Shown here piece by piece: positions 1-10,300 of a stretch of 64,000 bases of DNA (position 1 is its first letter; each line of letters starts with the position of its first letter). A program made the translations under genes and the position numbers. Origin of the DNA: Gigaspora margarita (lineage: Eukaryota; Glomeromycota; Glomeromycetes; Diversisporales; Gigasporaceae); contig WTPW01000018.1 in the NCBI GenBank assembly GCA_009809945.1, positions 796,822-860,821 of the forward strand. The letters run 5' to 3'. The notes beneath the pieces were generated by a model. The model saw only the letters and a program-made list of their open reading frames with translations. It was not told where the DNA came from and ran no database searches.

Positions 1-309
1 ATTATTATTACAAGTAGTAATTATTATTACAAGTAGTAATTATTATTACAAGTAGTAATTATTATTACAAGTAGTAATTATTATTACAAGTAGTAATTAT
101 TATTACAAGTAGTAATTATTATTACAAGTAGTAATTATTATTACAAGTAGTAATTATTATTACAAGTAGTAATTATTATTACAAGTAGTAATTATTATTA
201 CAAGTAGTAATTATTATTACAAGTAGTAATTATTATTACAAGTAGTAATTATTATTACAAGTAGTAATTATTATTACAAGTAGTAATTATTATTACAAGT
301 AGTAATTAT
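1..309. repeat. 19-bp tandem repeat array, about 16 copies
   Basis: The unit attattattacaagtagta repeats with essentially no divergence from the first base until position 309, where it is interrupted by a MITE-like insertion. A further partial unit appears at 519-535, after the insertion. The array runs off the window's left edge, so its true length is unknown. Near-perfect identity implies recent expansion or homogenisation. Confidence 0.95.
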
Positions 310-314
310 TGTGA

Positions 315-514
315 CAGATCATAATGAAATCCAGATTAAAATGAAATGAAGGTATAAAATCTTGAAAACTAAATTTTTTTGGAGTGCATTTTTTAGGATT
401 AGGGTTTAGGGTTAGGGTTAGTTTTAAAAAAAATATAATAAACAAGTATTAGTAGGTTTTAGAAGGCTAGCAGGTTAAGTAAAGAATGTAGATTTCATTT
501 TAAATTATGATCTG
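315..514. mobile_element. 200-bp MITE-like element inside the tandem array
   Basis: The ends are inverted: cagatcataat at 315-325 and attatgatctg at 504-514. Both are flanked by tga (312-314 and 515-517), a possible 3-bp target duplication. The array motif resumes directly after the right end, so this is an insertion into the repeat. The interior carries a TTAGGG-like stretch (399-419) and shares sequence with 3578-3770. The superfamily is uncertain. Confidence 0.65.
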
Positions 515-517
515 TGA

Positions 518-884
518 CAATTATTATTACAAGTATAATGTATTAACATATTATCTTAAATATAATATTCTGTGCCTAATTTTTTTTTGCAAGTATAAAT
601 AATTAACGAATAATAGATCAGGCTAGAACAATGTAATTCAATAAAGCAATTGTGAGTCCCAAAAGTGAATTTATAATATAATCTATTACAAATTCTAAGG
701 TCTTTGTTCAGTTGGTATGACATCTTCAAAGCCACGAATGTTGCAGCTTTCATAAATAACTAAACAGTATGATAAAACCCATAAACATAATTCTCAGGCC
801 TTGCTTTATAAAAATCTGCATAAATGCACTTTGTATTATGAATGTTTTAAAATACTATGAAGTAACTTTAATCTGCTAGATTAC
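518..884. other. AT-rich spacer, no gene seen
   Basis: After a short remnant of the 19-bp repeat, this stretch has no convincing coding frame, splice pattern or inverted repeat. A 65-codon minus-strand frame exists but has no protein-like composition. Confidence 0.6.
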
Positions 885-1046
885 TACATTACTACATGTA
901 GTAATATTTACTACATTAAGTATTATTTACTACATGTAGTAATATTTCTACATGTAGTAATATTTACTACATGTAGTGATATTTACTACATGTAGTAATA
1001 TTAACTACATGTAGTAATATTTACTACATGTAGTAATTATTACTAC
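885..1046. repeat. Array of palindromic ctacatgtag repeats
   Basis: The self-complementary decamer ctacatgtag followed by taatatt recurs about seven times with a period near 17 bp. Each unit could fold alone, and neighbouring units could pair with one another. A related array lies at 1437-1616. Confidence 0.85.
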
Positions 1047-1436
1047 AATTATGGTTTCAAAAAAGTCTTTGTAAAAATATATATAGTAAATATAATTGTA
1101 GTAATTAGCTAATTACGGCAACATTCTTTAATCATATCTACCTCAACAATTGCCCAGTATTGGTATCATCCTTCAATTTATAATTGGTAGGAAGTTTTTG
1201 GCTGAGTTTTAATTTAAATAAACATGTTTACATCACACTACATGAAAAAATAACAAGAAATTATAGTTATTGTATGGGTATGTAGTGAATAACCAGATAA
1301 TAACTATCTTATTGCACGGTGTCTGATATAACAATTCCGTGCCAATAAGTAAATAAAAAAGCACAGGTTGTCACATAAGACCCATACAATAAGAATTTTT
1401 TTCATGATCATATGAGTTTTCTGGATAATAATTATT
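1047..1436. other. AT-rich spacer between the two palindromic arrays
   Basis: No gene is visible. The stretch contains an imperfect inverted repeat around gcacggtgtctg and gccaataag. The motif aaaaaagcacaggttgt (near 1357) is also present near 52550, in a separate palindromic element. Confidence 0.5.
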
Positions 1437-1616
1437 GCATGTAGTAATAAATACTATATGTAGTAATAAATACTACATGTAGTAATATTTACTACTTGTG
1501 GTAATAAAAATTATTTATAATAATAATTACTACATGTAGTAATATTTACTACATACAGTAAATATTATTACAATTACTACTTTTTGTAGTAAATAATTAC
1601 TACATTATTACATTTA
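1437..1616. repeat. Second, degenerate palindromic ctacatgtag array
   Basis: Diverged units of the form actacatgtagtaatattt and variants (actatatgtag, ctacatacag) recur. With the 885-1046 array it brackets 390 bp of unrelated sequence. The right side abuts the 5' truncation of the LINE remnant. Confidence 0.75.
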
Positions 1617-1669
1617 TGATTTGAATTACGACACCAATCACTATGAACAATTAAAAAAAGATAAGGCCA

Positions 1670-3095
1670 GATGACCTATAAAGTTTGAAATAACACATGC
1701 CAATATACAAGTCAAAGGCACACCAACCCCATTCGCTATCCTATCAATGCAACAAGCCTCATTAATTTTACACATTTACAATACCACCTGGCCATCCCCT
1801 AGGAAAGCAGTACTAAAAGCAATAGCTGCTGCAATCACAATAACCCCACATAATAGTCATGTGGAAATCTCTACAAACCAAAAAAAAACCATAAAAAACA
1901 CGATAGACACTCTAACAACTATCCCATACATCACCATACATCTATACACAAAATAAACCTAGCTAAGCTATTGCTAAGTATCAAAACTATAATGAAACTC
2001 TCTATCAAATATAAGGAAATGATATTACCACCTGCACCAACCAGGCCAGTAGAGATGGAACTACTTCACCAAATAGACAGTAGTTACAGTAACCAATTCC
2101 AACACAACAATATAACCCACACTCCCAGAAGACTTATTAGACATCTGATTAATGCTCAAATCCTGGCCCAATGGCATTCCCAATACAGAACCATGGAGTG
2201 GAGTAACCCCATGTATCAAATTAACTGGAAACACACCTATGAGCAAATTTCATACAAAAACAAGCCTCTATCACTATACACACACCCAAAGCACTTGGCA
2301 ATAAAAGCATTCAAAATAAAGCTAATTTCCAAAGAACTACTGAACCTCTTGAATCTCCACTACTGCAATCCACGCAAATATCCCAATTCAAGATGCCCCT
2401 GGTGCAAGATAGAATGGGAAGACAATATATACTGGATCATATGCCATACAAACGAAATAAAGATTAACACGATCATCTATGAAACACTTAACAAACTCTG
2501 CATTAACTACCAACTCAATAATATCAACTTTCAGCCTTTTGTTGACAGATTCATTAAACTACACCTCACAAGCACAAACCCACTACCAATTAGCATCATT
2601 ACTTCACTTACGGCCTTTCCCAGCAATGATCTAAAAAGGCAAGCTGAACTAACAGCTACCCTTCACCATAAACTCATCAAGAATATCTACAAGACTCTCT
2701 GGAAAACCAGTAAAGTATAATCGCAAGCACAGTAATGGCATCGAATAATACAATCCCCATATCCTCACCCATACCTGCTCTCAATAACTCTAATCTACTG
2801 GAGATAAAATATAGACAATGGACCCAACAATTTATATCTCATAATTCATCACCCCTTACTATTAGTGACATAATCTAGTTAGGTCTGCGACCTTCCTTAG
2901 TTAAGTCTAGGTTGGAAGTAAATTAGCTTTAGCCTCCCCCTTCCCATAAAATTAATGTAACATATTATAGATACTTGTAATATCTATATTAATTGAAATA
3001 AAGGAAACGAGGACAGACCTCACTTATAAAAAAAAAAATAAATAAATAAAAAAAAAATAAATAAAATAAAATAAAATAAATAAATAAATAAAATA
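1670..3095 (+). mobile_element. 3' end of a LINE (non-LTR retrotransposon), 5'-truncated
   Basis: The stretch holds a degenerate RNase H domain, a C-terminal CxxC zinc knuckle and a roughly 300-bp 3' untranslated region. It ends in an A-rich tail of aaataaa repeats at about 3028-3095. Loss of the 5' part with an A-rich 3' end is the usual signature of target-primed reverse transcription. No endonuclease or reverse transcriptase core remains in the window. Confidence 0.75.
1747..2720 (+). pseudogene. LINE ORF2 C-terminal fragment: RNase H plus zinc-knuckle tail
   Basis: Two frames, 1747-1956 and 1971-2720, are offset by a frameshift, so this is not a working gene. The first matches the RNase H pattern around WPSPRKAVLKAI and HVEISTNQ. 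By alignment to the usual TRAEL and TDSQ motifs, the catalytic Glu is replaced by Val and a catalytic Asp by Asn, so activity would be lost even without the frameshift. The second frame (249 codons) carries CPWCKIEWEDNIYWIICH, a Cys-Cys-Cys-His knuckle like those closing many RNase-H-bearing LINEs. Readable frame continues upstream to about 1670. In the family the domain degrades the RNA strand of the RNA-DNA hybrid. I infer an old copy that inserted already truncated. Confidence 0.7.
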
Positions 3096-3380
3096 TAATA
3101 CATAGTGGTAAAAGCGAAAAATTACGGTCTCTACAAGAAGCGTACAATTTGGGCAAAAACAATCAAAACGGACGCATAAGATAAAGGCTTAACTTAATAA
3201 ACTTTTTCAAGATAAAGTGGCTCCTTTTCAAATTATTTTAAAACCGAATTAGATATGATTTTATTAATTTGCTTTTATATTTACAAACTTTCTGTAGCAT
3301 TCTATCAGTCGAATAATTAATTGTAATTATGATAAATTGTTTCATACATATAATCAATACAATCAATTAACAAAGTACGT
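3096..3380. other. AT-rich spacer
   Basis: No gene or clear repeat is seen between the LINE tail and the target duplication of the MULE-like element. Confidence 0.5.
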
Positions 3381-3577
3381 ATTATAAAAGGGCTTTTCTA
3401 TATATCTCTGGCCAGAGATATATAAATTATATATCTTTGGACTATTGACCAATCAAAACAAGCAAAGGTCACGTGATGCACCTTTCCGGATCATCAGTTG
3501 ATCGGAAGAGTTTGCGCAACCTGAAATCCGACCACTAACTTCCAATGATCGAACCGATTACATGCATATATGTATAA

Positions 3578-3770
3578 TAAAATCAGATTAAAATGAAATG
3601 TGGGTTCTATTTAACCCTCTAAAACCCATTTATACTTGTTTAATATAAACTCTACTCTAAACTAACCTCTAATCTTAACCCCTAGCCCTAAAGAATGCGC
3701 CCCAAAAAATTTATTTTTCGGTGACTTGTCAATTTTTTTATACTATACATATTTCACTTTAATTGGATTT
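3578..3770. mobile_element. MITE copy related to the 315-514 element
   Basis: Near-terminal inverted sequences aaatcagattaaaatgaaat and, on the other strand, aaatccaattaaagtgaaat bound a segment with reversed TTAGGG-like repeats. It also holds ccccaaaaaatttatttttc, which matches 371-400 in inverted orientation. The borders are approximate and no target duplication was resolved. Confidence 0.45.
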
Positions 3771-3859
3771 CTTGATTATTTCAAAAAAAAATTTCGCATA
3801 TTTATTATGATAATTTACAACAAATACGTATCATTCTAAATCTACATTTACATAATCTC

Positions 3860-5035
3860 ATGCTACTATCTAACTTAAGCACACTCCATCTTCTAATACT
3901 AACCCTAACACTAAACCCGTATAACTACACTAACCCCGCGCTATTATCTAACCCAATCCTAACTCTAACTCTAACCCTACCCTTAAGTCCCAATTTTGAC
4001 CCTAACCTTACACATGACGAAACGATCTTTAGCGGAATACGGCATGATACACGACATTAGCAGCAAGTAATGAAAAGGTGCACTGGCACAGTAACGAAAA
4101 AGGCAACAAGACTAGCGACGAAGAGAAGCACCAAAGAACAACACGTCAAAGATGAAAAAGGCCCAAAGAACAAATCACCAAAGACGAAAAGAGCACCAAC
4201 AAACGATGACACCAATGGCGAAAAGAAACACCAGCAATGTAAGCGAACTTTAGCGGTATATGCCATGTTACGCCACACAGCAAAAACGAAGATGAAAAGA
4301 GCACCAACGAACGACAACGAAACTGCACTAACAAAAAAAAACCACGAAACTAATGAAACATACACCCAAAACGACGACGAAATCACAACACCGACTACGA
4401 TTCCAACGACGAAATAAGCCTAGAATAAAACAAAGTGTGTTAGTAAGTGACGACGAAACCACACTAACAACAAAGAAATCACAAAACTGACGAAACATAC
4501 ACCCAGAAATGGCACCGAAATTACAGCACCAAATACGGCACCAAATACGACTCCAACTACGACTCCAACTATGAATCCAACTACGGTTCCAACTACGATC
4601 CAACCTATAAAAAAAAGTGTGTTAGTTAAGTTCAAGAAGAAAAAAAAAAATAAGTAAAAATATTGATACTTATCATTTTGCCCAAACCCAAGGACGCGAA
4701 AGACAAAGCTGCAAAGAAGCAAATATGCAAAAGTAAAAGAGGCAAGAACGCAAAAGCGGAGGAAAAAAACAGAAAGGCAGCAACGCAAAAAGCAAGAATG
4801 CAAGAAGGCAAAAACGCAATNACNTAAAAAGCAAAGCAAAAACGCAAAAAAGCAAGGNAAGAGAGTAAAGCAAGAAAGCAAAGCAAAAAAAAACAAAGTA
4901 AAAAAAAAAAGGATATGACACCCAAACGTCGAAACCGCAACACGAAAGAAAAAAATAAACCAGGAAAAAGTCTAACCGCGACACCAACGACGAAAGTCAA
5001 CAACAAAGTGCAGAAAAAAAAAACAGATCAAGATC
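3860..5035. repeat. Low-complexity purine-rich block inside the MULE-like element
   Basis: The plus strand is dominated by gacgaa, accaac and gcaaaa repeats. Open frames on both strands (4057-4386 minus, 4070-4417 plus and others) arise from biased composition. The minus-strand frames give Phe/Ser/Val-rich sequence with no domain. N bases at 4821, 4824 and 4858 fall here. I regard this as non-coding filler. Confidence 0.6.
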
Positions 5036-5071
5036 TACTTATCTACTATCCGGATCCGGTAATGTCGCAGG

Positions 5072-5535
5072 CAGGGACCCGGAAATAAATTTTTCTAAAT
5101 TTTTCCAAATTTTTGGCCTAAATCTTGATATTTCCAAATTTTTGTGTTTAGCCAAATTTTTCCAAATTTTTGGCGATTTTTTTAGAAAACATGTGATCTC
5201 TGGCCAATAAAATGGGACAATGAAAATTTTGATTTTCGGGTTTCATGTGATCTAACCAATAAAAATAAAGTATTTTGGGGCCCAGAAAATCGTGGGTCCA
5301 AAATTTTAGATAAAGTCAGGTGTGTCTGTGGGAAGTTTCGGAATTGAAATAAAATTTTTCACTTGTCCCGGTTACACAAAAATTGGGATATTTGATTGGT
5401 CAACAGTGTTTTTCTGACGAAAAATAATCCAAATAATTCCAAATATTTGAAAATTTTATCCCAAATTTATCCAAATATTGGCCAGCATCCAAATCAATTT
5501 TTACGATTTCCAAACCAAAATTTTCCGGGTCCCTG
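5072..5535. mobile_element. 464-bp hAT-type MITE nested in the MULE-like element
   Basis: The termini cagggacccggaaa and tttccgggtccctg are inverted and flanked by a perfect 8-bp duplication, gtcgcagg (5064-5071 and 5536-5543). An 8-bp duplication with a CAGGG start is typical of hAT elements. The interior is made of ccaaatttttgg-type repeats with no coding capacity. Related TIRs occur at 31428-31836 and around 14262-14803. Confidence 0.9.
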
Positions 5536-5697
5536 GTCGCAGGGCGCAGGGTAAGATCGTTCGACTTGTATCGGCGATCGGATTAACACATGAGCTTTAG
5601 TCATGTGATTTTCTCATGCTTTGATTGGCTAAAGATGCCAGAGATATATAATTTATATATCTCTGGCCAGAGATATATAGAAAAGCCCATTATAAAA

Positions 5698-6020
5698 ATA
5701 TTGAAGCTAATTAATCAAAATTAACTGTAGTTTTTGTTTTTACTTTGAATTTACCGCGTTATAAAATTTAAATTTTAAGTTTGCCGTGATATAAAGCTTT
5801 AAATTTAAAGTTCTATTCTCTTCCGTTTTGCACATAATAACAAATATGCGCGTTATTTCGAAATTCTTTTTTGAAAATTGTTTTTTTAATTCAAAATAAC
5901 CCAACATAACACGTCGTAAAATAACGCGACCCCTTAAATATACATGCATCATATAACAATTATGTGAGAGCCACAAGTGAAAACATGTAAGTGATTAAGT
6001 TTTCACTGTAGTGAGTTTAT
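5698..6020. other. AT-rich spacer, no gene seen
   Basis: A 78-codon minus-strand frame (5740-5976) shows no domain and is embedded in AT-rich sequence. I do not call it a gene. Confidence 0.5.
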
Positions 6021-6023
6021 ACA

Positions 6024-6857
6024 AAAGAATTGTGTATTTACGCGTAATAACGTCCACTACGTAGACCCTGCGCGTTATTTTGAATGCGCATGCGCCTCAT
6101 CTTGAGTCAAAATGAGATTTTTTTGGAATCCTGTGCCAGTATTTGAAAGTGGTTCCGATCAACTCATCGACAAACACTTATTTTACAGACATCAATCTTA
6201 TTTAATCGAAAGCTTATTTTACAGACAATTATTTTACAGTTAAGTTCATTTAGTAGACAGTATGTTTCACCGACGTAATTCTAGTCAATTTCGTTGGGGT
6301 TAGGTTTAGAATTAGAGTTAAGGTTGAAGCAATTATAAAAAAAAAACTTGCTGTGAAATGAGCTGTAGATGAAATATTCTGTCTACGAAATGAACTTGTC
6401 TGTAAATTAACGTTTGTAAAATAAGCTTGTCGGTGAAGTAAGTTCGGTAAAATGTAGTGTAGTGTCTTTGAGGCGATTGTTGGTGAAATGATATGGACCC
6501 GCTTTGAACATTGTGTTATATAAGATGAGTGTGCAATATTTAGGGTACATATGGTTGATTTTTTTTTTAAAAAAAAAATCAAAATTTGAATTAACACCCC
6601 GGCCCGCTATTACGCGCAAATACGGTATGTATCTATATCAAGTATGCTATCATAATACTGAAATTACCCAAACATTGATTGTCAAAAGTTTCAAGCACTA
6701 AAAAGCTAATCGTATAATTTCTTATACTAATTTTTCGGCAAAATTTATTAATAAAAACGAGGCCTGGATGAACCAAGTTTGTAAAATGATTCGCGCAAGT
6801 CTCGAAATAACGTACGTAGATACGCGTTATCTGTTATTATGCGCAAATACGGTACGT
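6024..6857. mobile_element. TIR element with tatttacgcgtaataacg ends
   Basis: The left end (tgtatttacgcgtaataacg... tgcgcgttatttt) and the inverted right end (near 6783-6857, ending gcgcaaatacggta) match over about 50 bp. A third copy of the terminal motif, ctattacgcgcaaatacggta, lies at about 6606, so one copy may be nested. No target duplication was resolved. Confidence 0.5.
6165..6465. repeat. Foldback repeat with ttattttacag arms
   Basis: The left arm (gcttattttacagac... tagtagacagtatgtttcacc) pairs imperfectly with the right arm (gtctacgaaatgaact... gtaaaataagcttgtcggtg). The same family appears at about 62485-62705. Frames across it (6250-6597 minus) are composition artefacts. Confidence 0.55.
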
Positions 6858-6869
6858 GATTGAAAAGAA

Positions 6870-7390
6870 ATTGAACGTAACAATTATATATATATATAGA
6901 CTTTATTTGGTGAACATCTTTGATTGCAAAAGATTTTCCAAAATATGTGGGTCAAGAGACTTCTTCCAGTCTGTATACGTAGTAGCATTTGACAAATTTT
7001 TCTGCATTTGATGAGGGTGAAATAATTTTCATGTCTATGTCCATGTTTCATAGTCATGGGTCCTTCTTTAACCGTTGGCTATGACCAGGGAGGACATGAA
7101 TTACACTTATGCTTGCTATCATTTTCAGATATACACGTAAAAAAGGCCTCAATGCAACAATTTTGTGCACATTTAAACTAATTTAACAATAAACTTAAAG
7201 TGCTACTTCGAGATATGTGTTTTCGTAAAGAACGGTTTGCATAATTGGCAATTTGTAATTCTGCAGGTTATTAACAAGATGAAATTCGATTAAGCACAAA
7301 GGTATTTTTTTGTAAACTTATTATTATAGAATTACAATTTAAGCGAAGTACATTGTATTTTTAATATTATCATGAACATAGTACATCTCT
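6870..7390. other. Spacer downstream of the Argonaute relic
   Basis: No feature is identified with confidence. Short frames on the minus strand between 6905 and 7010 look faintly protein-like but have neither start nor domain. Confidence 0.4.
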
Positions 7391-7394
7391 CTAT

Positions 7395-10300
7395 TCAGGA
7401 TATATTTTGGATTAATGGGTACATCCTTCCGGCGTTTTCTGCATTAACAGTTGCAGGTACTGAAGTAAAGCTTTTTACCAATTTTGCAAGTTTGTGAGCA
7501 TAATGTAATGTGTTACCGTTGATAAAGCGAGGCTACATCTTTAAATAAAAAAATATTAGTTTGATAAACTTTATAATTGTCAAAAAACTAATCAATTTAT
7601 TACTAAATCAAAAATTGTAATAAATACCTTACAGATAAGAAACATAAGTTATAAGTAAGAGTTTGCATTTCGTCTCGGGAAAACCCTACTTCATCATAGA
7701 AAACATTATAATAAGCAGGTATAGCTGTCCCAGTTAGACTAGAGTGAGATTGTAAATCTATAAAAATATCATCATGTATCAAAATGATTTAAATAGTAAA
7801 TATTTAATAGTAACAATAAAATTAATAAAATTATAAACTCAAAAGACTTACAGAAATTAAAGTACTGTGGGACAACAATATCTTTATCTATAACGGTTCC
7901 AGGCTGGCAGTTGCCATTACCTTTTGGATCAGCTTTAAATTTATTATTTGGTTTCGCTCTAAACATAATGTTATAAACTAATGAGTTAAAAATAAATTAT
8001 TAAACCAAAATTCATAAATGTAATTATATACCTAGTATTATGCTGCTTTCGCATAATTACAAATGTTAAATTTGGAGGTGGATGCTTACGGGATTGATAA
8101 AAAACTTTAAACGCATCTAGTAACTTAATAACTTCATGCTCCATAATAATTTTAAATTGTCGTTCAGTAACACTCTCCCGATAGAATAAAATTGCTTCCG
8201 GAAGGTATTTATTCATATCCTCGAATAGTTTAATAAAATCTATAACTATGCTATTAGTTTCTTCAATAATTTCATTTTTTAACTTTTGTTCTTGCTATAT
8301 CTACCAGCATATTTTACGGCAAATGAGTCCATAGAAGCAACTATGGCTGCAATGGGGTGAGAAAAGTAAGCACCAATAATCATATACTATGATCAAAGAA
8401 GACGACATAAAATTTCTGTTAGTTTTCATTTTAAGATAGATATCAAATTTACGATTAAAGGTACCTACTTTTTTCGAACCTTTAAAATAAAGTTGATTTG
8501 GAATTAAACGTGAGTTTGTTCCACCAAGTTTTCCATTTATTCTCAACGCGAGATTATTACAAATCTGCTTCCATCGAGATCTTAAAATATTCCGACTTTG
8601 AAAGCATAGAGAATTAATGCCCAAATCTATTAAGCAGATCTTCTTTATTTCAGCATAAATGCCATTGAATTTATTTGCAAGAATGCAAACTATGAGTTGC
8701 AGGTCCACTTTTGTGTTTTTATTTTGTGCTACTAAAGCAAGAGTCTACAAGATGCAAAGTATGGTATTGATATAAATATAAGCAATGACTAAAGTTTTAA
8801 AAAAGCAATATTAGTTACTTTTTTAAAATCTTGAGGATTGCCCGGAATAATTTTTTGAGGATATTGTACATTCTACGGAATGAAAATATAAGAATATTAT
8901 ACAAATAATGAGAACAGCTTATTAATGATATTAATGCTAAGTTTACCAATCCCATTACAACTAATATTTCAATCAAAGTCCCAATCGCAGTCTTAACTTG
9001 ATGCTCCTTTAATGATGGATCAAAACAAACGACAGACCAACTGTGCAATTTTTTCGGCTAATGCATAAAAAGATGTGTATAAGCTATAATTTAATATGTA
9101 TTAGTATTTCCATCATTTAAATATTTACCTCGATAAATTCAGAAACTCTTCATGATCCTGACCTAGGAATGATTTTTTTGTTTTTACGAGAACTAGTAAT
9201 TTTTGGCGGTTCGAGGACTCTTGCTAAAAATTAATTCAGATAGATAAATTGGTACAGTATTATACGATACGGTACAATTTAAAAGAAATTTATAAATATT
9301 ACATATAGTTTTTATAAACTCTTTTCCAATTTCCATTCCAATTGATTTCATTGTCTTATTTTCCGAGTATTTGAATACATTTGGAAGAGCAGTAGTTATT
9401 CTTTGAAATCGATCAGATGGTTTAACAGTTGTCTTATCTGCCAAATCTTTCCTTTGCACGCAATTAAGATTGTCAACTCCAAATTTTTGACCTAAAACAT
9501 TTTCAAATTCATTAGCTGTTAGGTAATATGCCCTGTAAGAAATGGTGCACGAAATTTATATGATCAAATGTGGGTACGATATTATACAGAACTATACGGA
9601 ATTTAACACGAGACTGTGCACAGGAAAACGTAAAAATGCGCGAATTCCGTGCAATAGTGCACGTAATATCATGCTTTTTTACGTGTTTTGCACATTAGAA
9701 AATAAAATTTTTTTAAACAAAGTAACCAACTTACCTGATATCAAGGAACTTCTAAAGGAAAATAGGCATCATTTTGTCTACATTTAACTGATTTAACAAC
9801 GACGCACGGAAGCAAAGAAAATTCTAATGGCATTCCTAACTCTAGAAAATATTGATTAACGCTAATATTTCGTCCATTATAATTGAACATAATTTGTTCG
9901 GCTGATTTTTCAGTAATATAAGAAACTTTCTTTCTTGGCTTTGAATTATTGCCAGAATTATATGTTGTTGTGAAACTAATGCCTTTGATAAAAGACATTA
10001 GTAAGTAGATTTCACGCCTAGAAAGTCCCCTTCGTAATTCATCTCTGGATTTTCCTTCTCTTTGAAGAATTCTAGGGATCCAATCGATCAATGGACCAGA
10101 TGGATAAAATGTTGCAGCACGTGAATCAATATTAATGAGCAATTTTCCTATGTTAAAAAAAGAAACATATTAGACAAATGAATATTTTAAATCAAGGTGA
10201 TTCAATCATGAAAAATATAATAATACCCCATCCAGGATGAACACTTTGAAATAAACCAGGTATTAGTTCAATTCCGCCTTGCAAAAACAAACGTCTCTGA

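Larger units (their letters stand above)
3390..5688. mobile_element. 2.3-kb non-autonomous MULE-like DNA transposon
   Basis: The terminal inverted repeats begin gggcttttctatatatctc and extend about 55 bp before they diverge. They are flanked by a perfect 9-bp direct repeat, attataaaa, at 3381-3389 and 5689-5697. A 9-bp target duplication with long TIRs is typical of Mutator-like elements. The termini also contain the internal palindrome atctctggccagagat. No transposase is recognisable inside. The interior holds a MITE copy (3578-3770), a purine-rich low-complexity block and a nested hAT element (5072-5535). The class call rests on duplication length and TIR structure only. Confidence 0.85.

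Noticed and set aside
1-309. CRISPR-like array
   Set aside because: The 19-bp units are contiguous with no unique spacers, and the genome is clearly eukaryotic.
399-419. TTAGGG-like repeats as a chromosome end
   Set aside because: The units are few, degenerate, internal, and recur inside many dispersed elements, so they are element cores and not a telomere.
4057-5006. Several overlapping Phe/Ser/Cys-rich minus-strand frames
   Set aside because: They mirror a low-complexity purine-rich plus strand, overlap each other in different frames, and contain no domain or start context.
6905-7130. Minus-strand frames that look faintly coding
   Set aside because: They require stops or several frame changes and show no domain or splice signals that agree.
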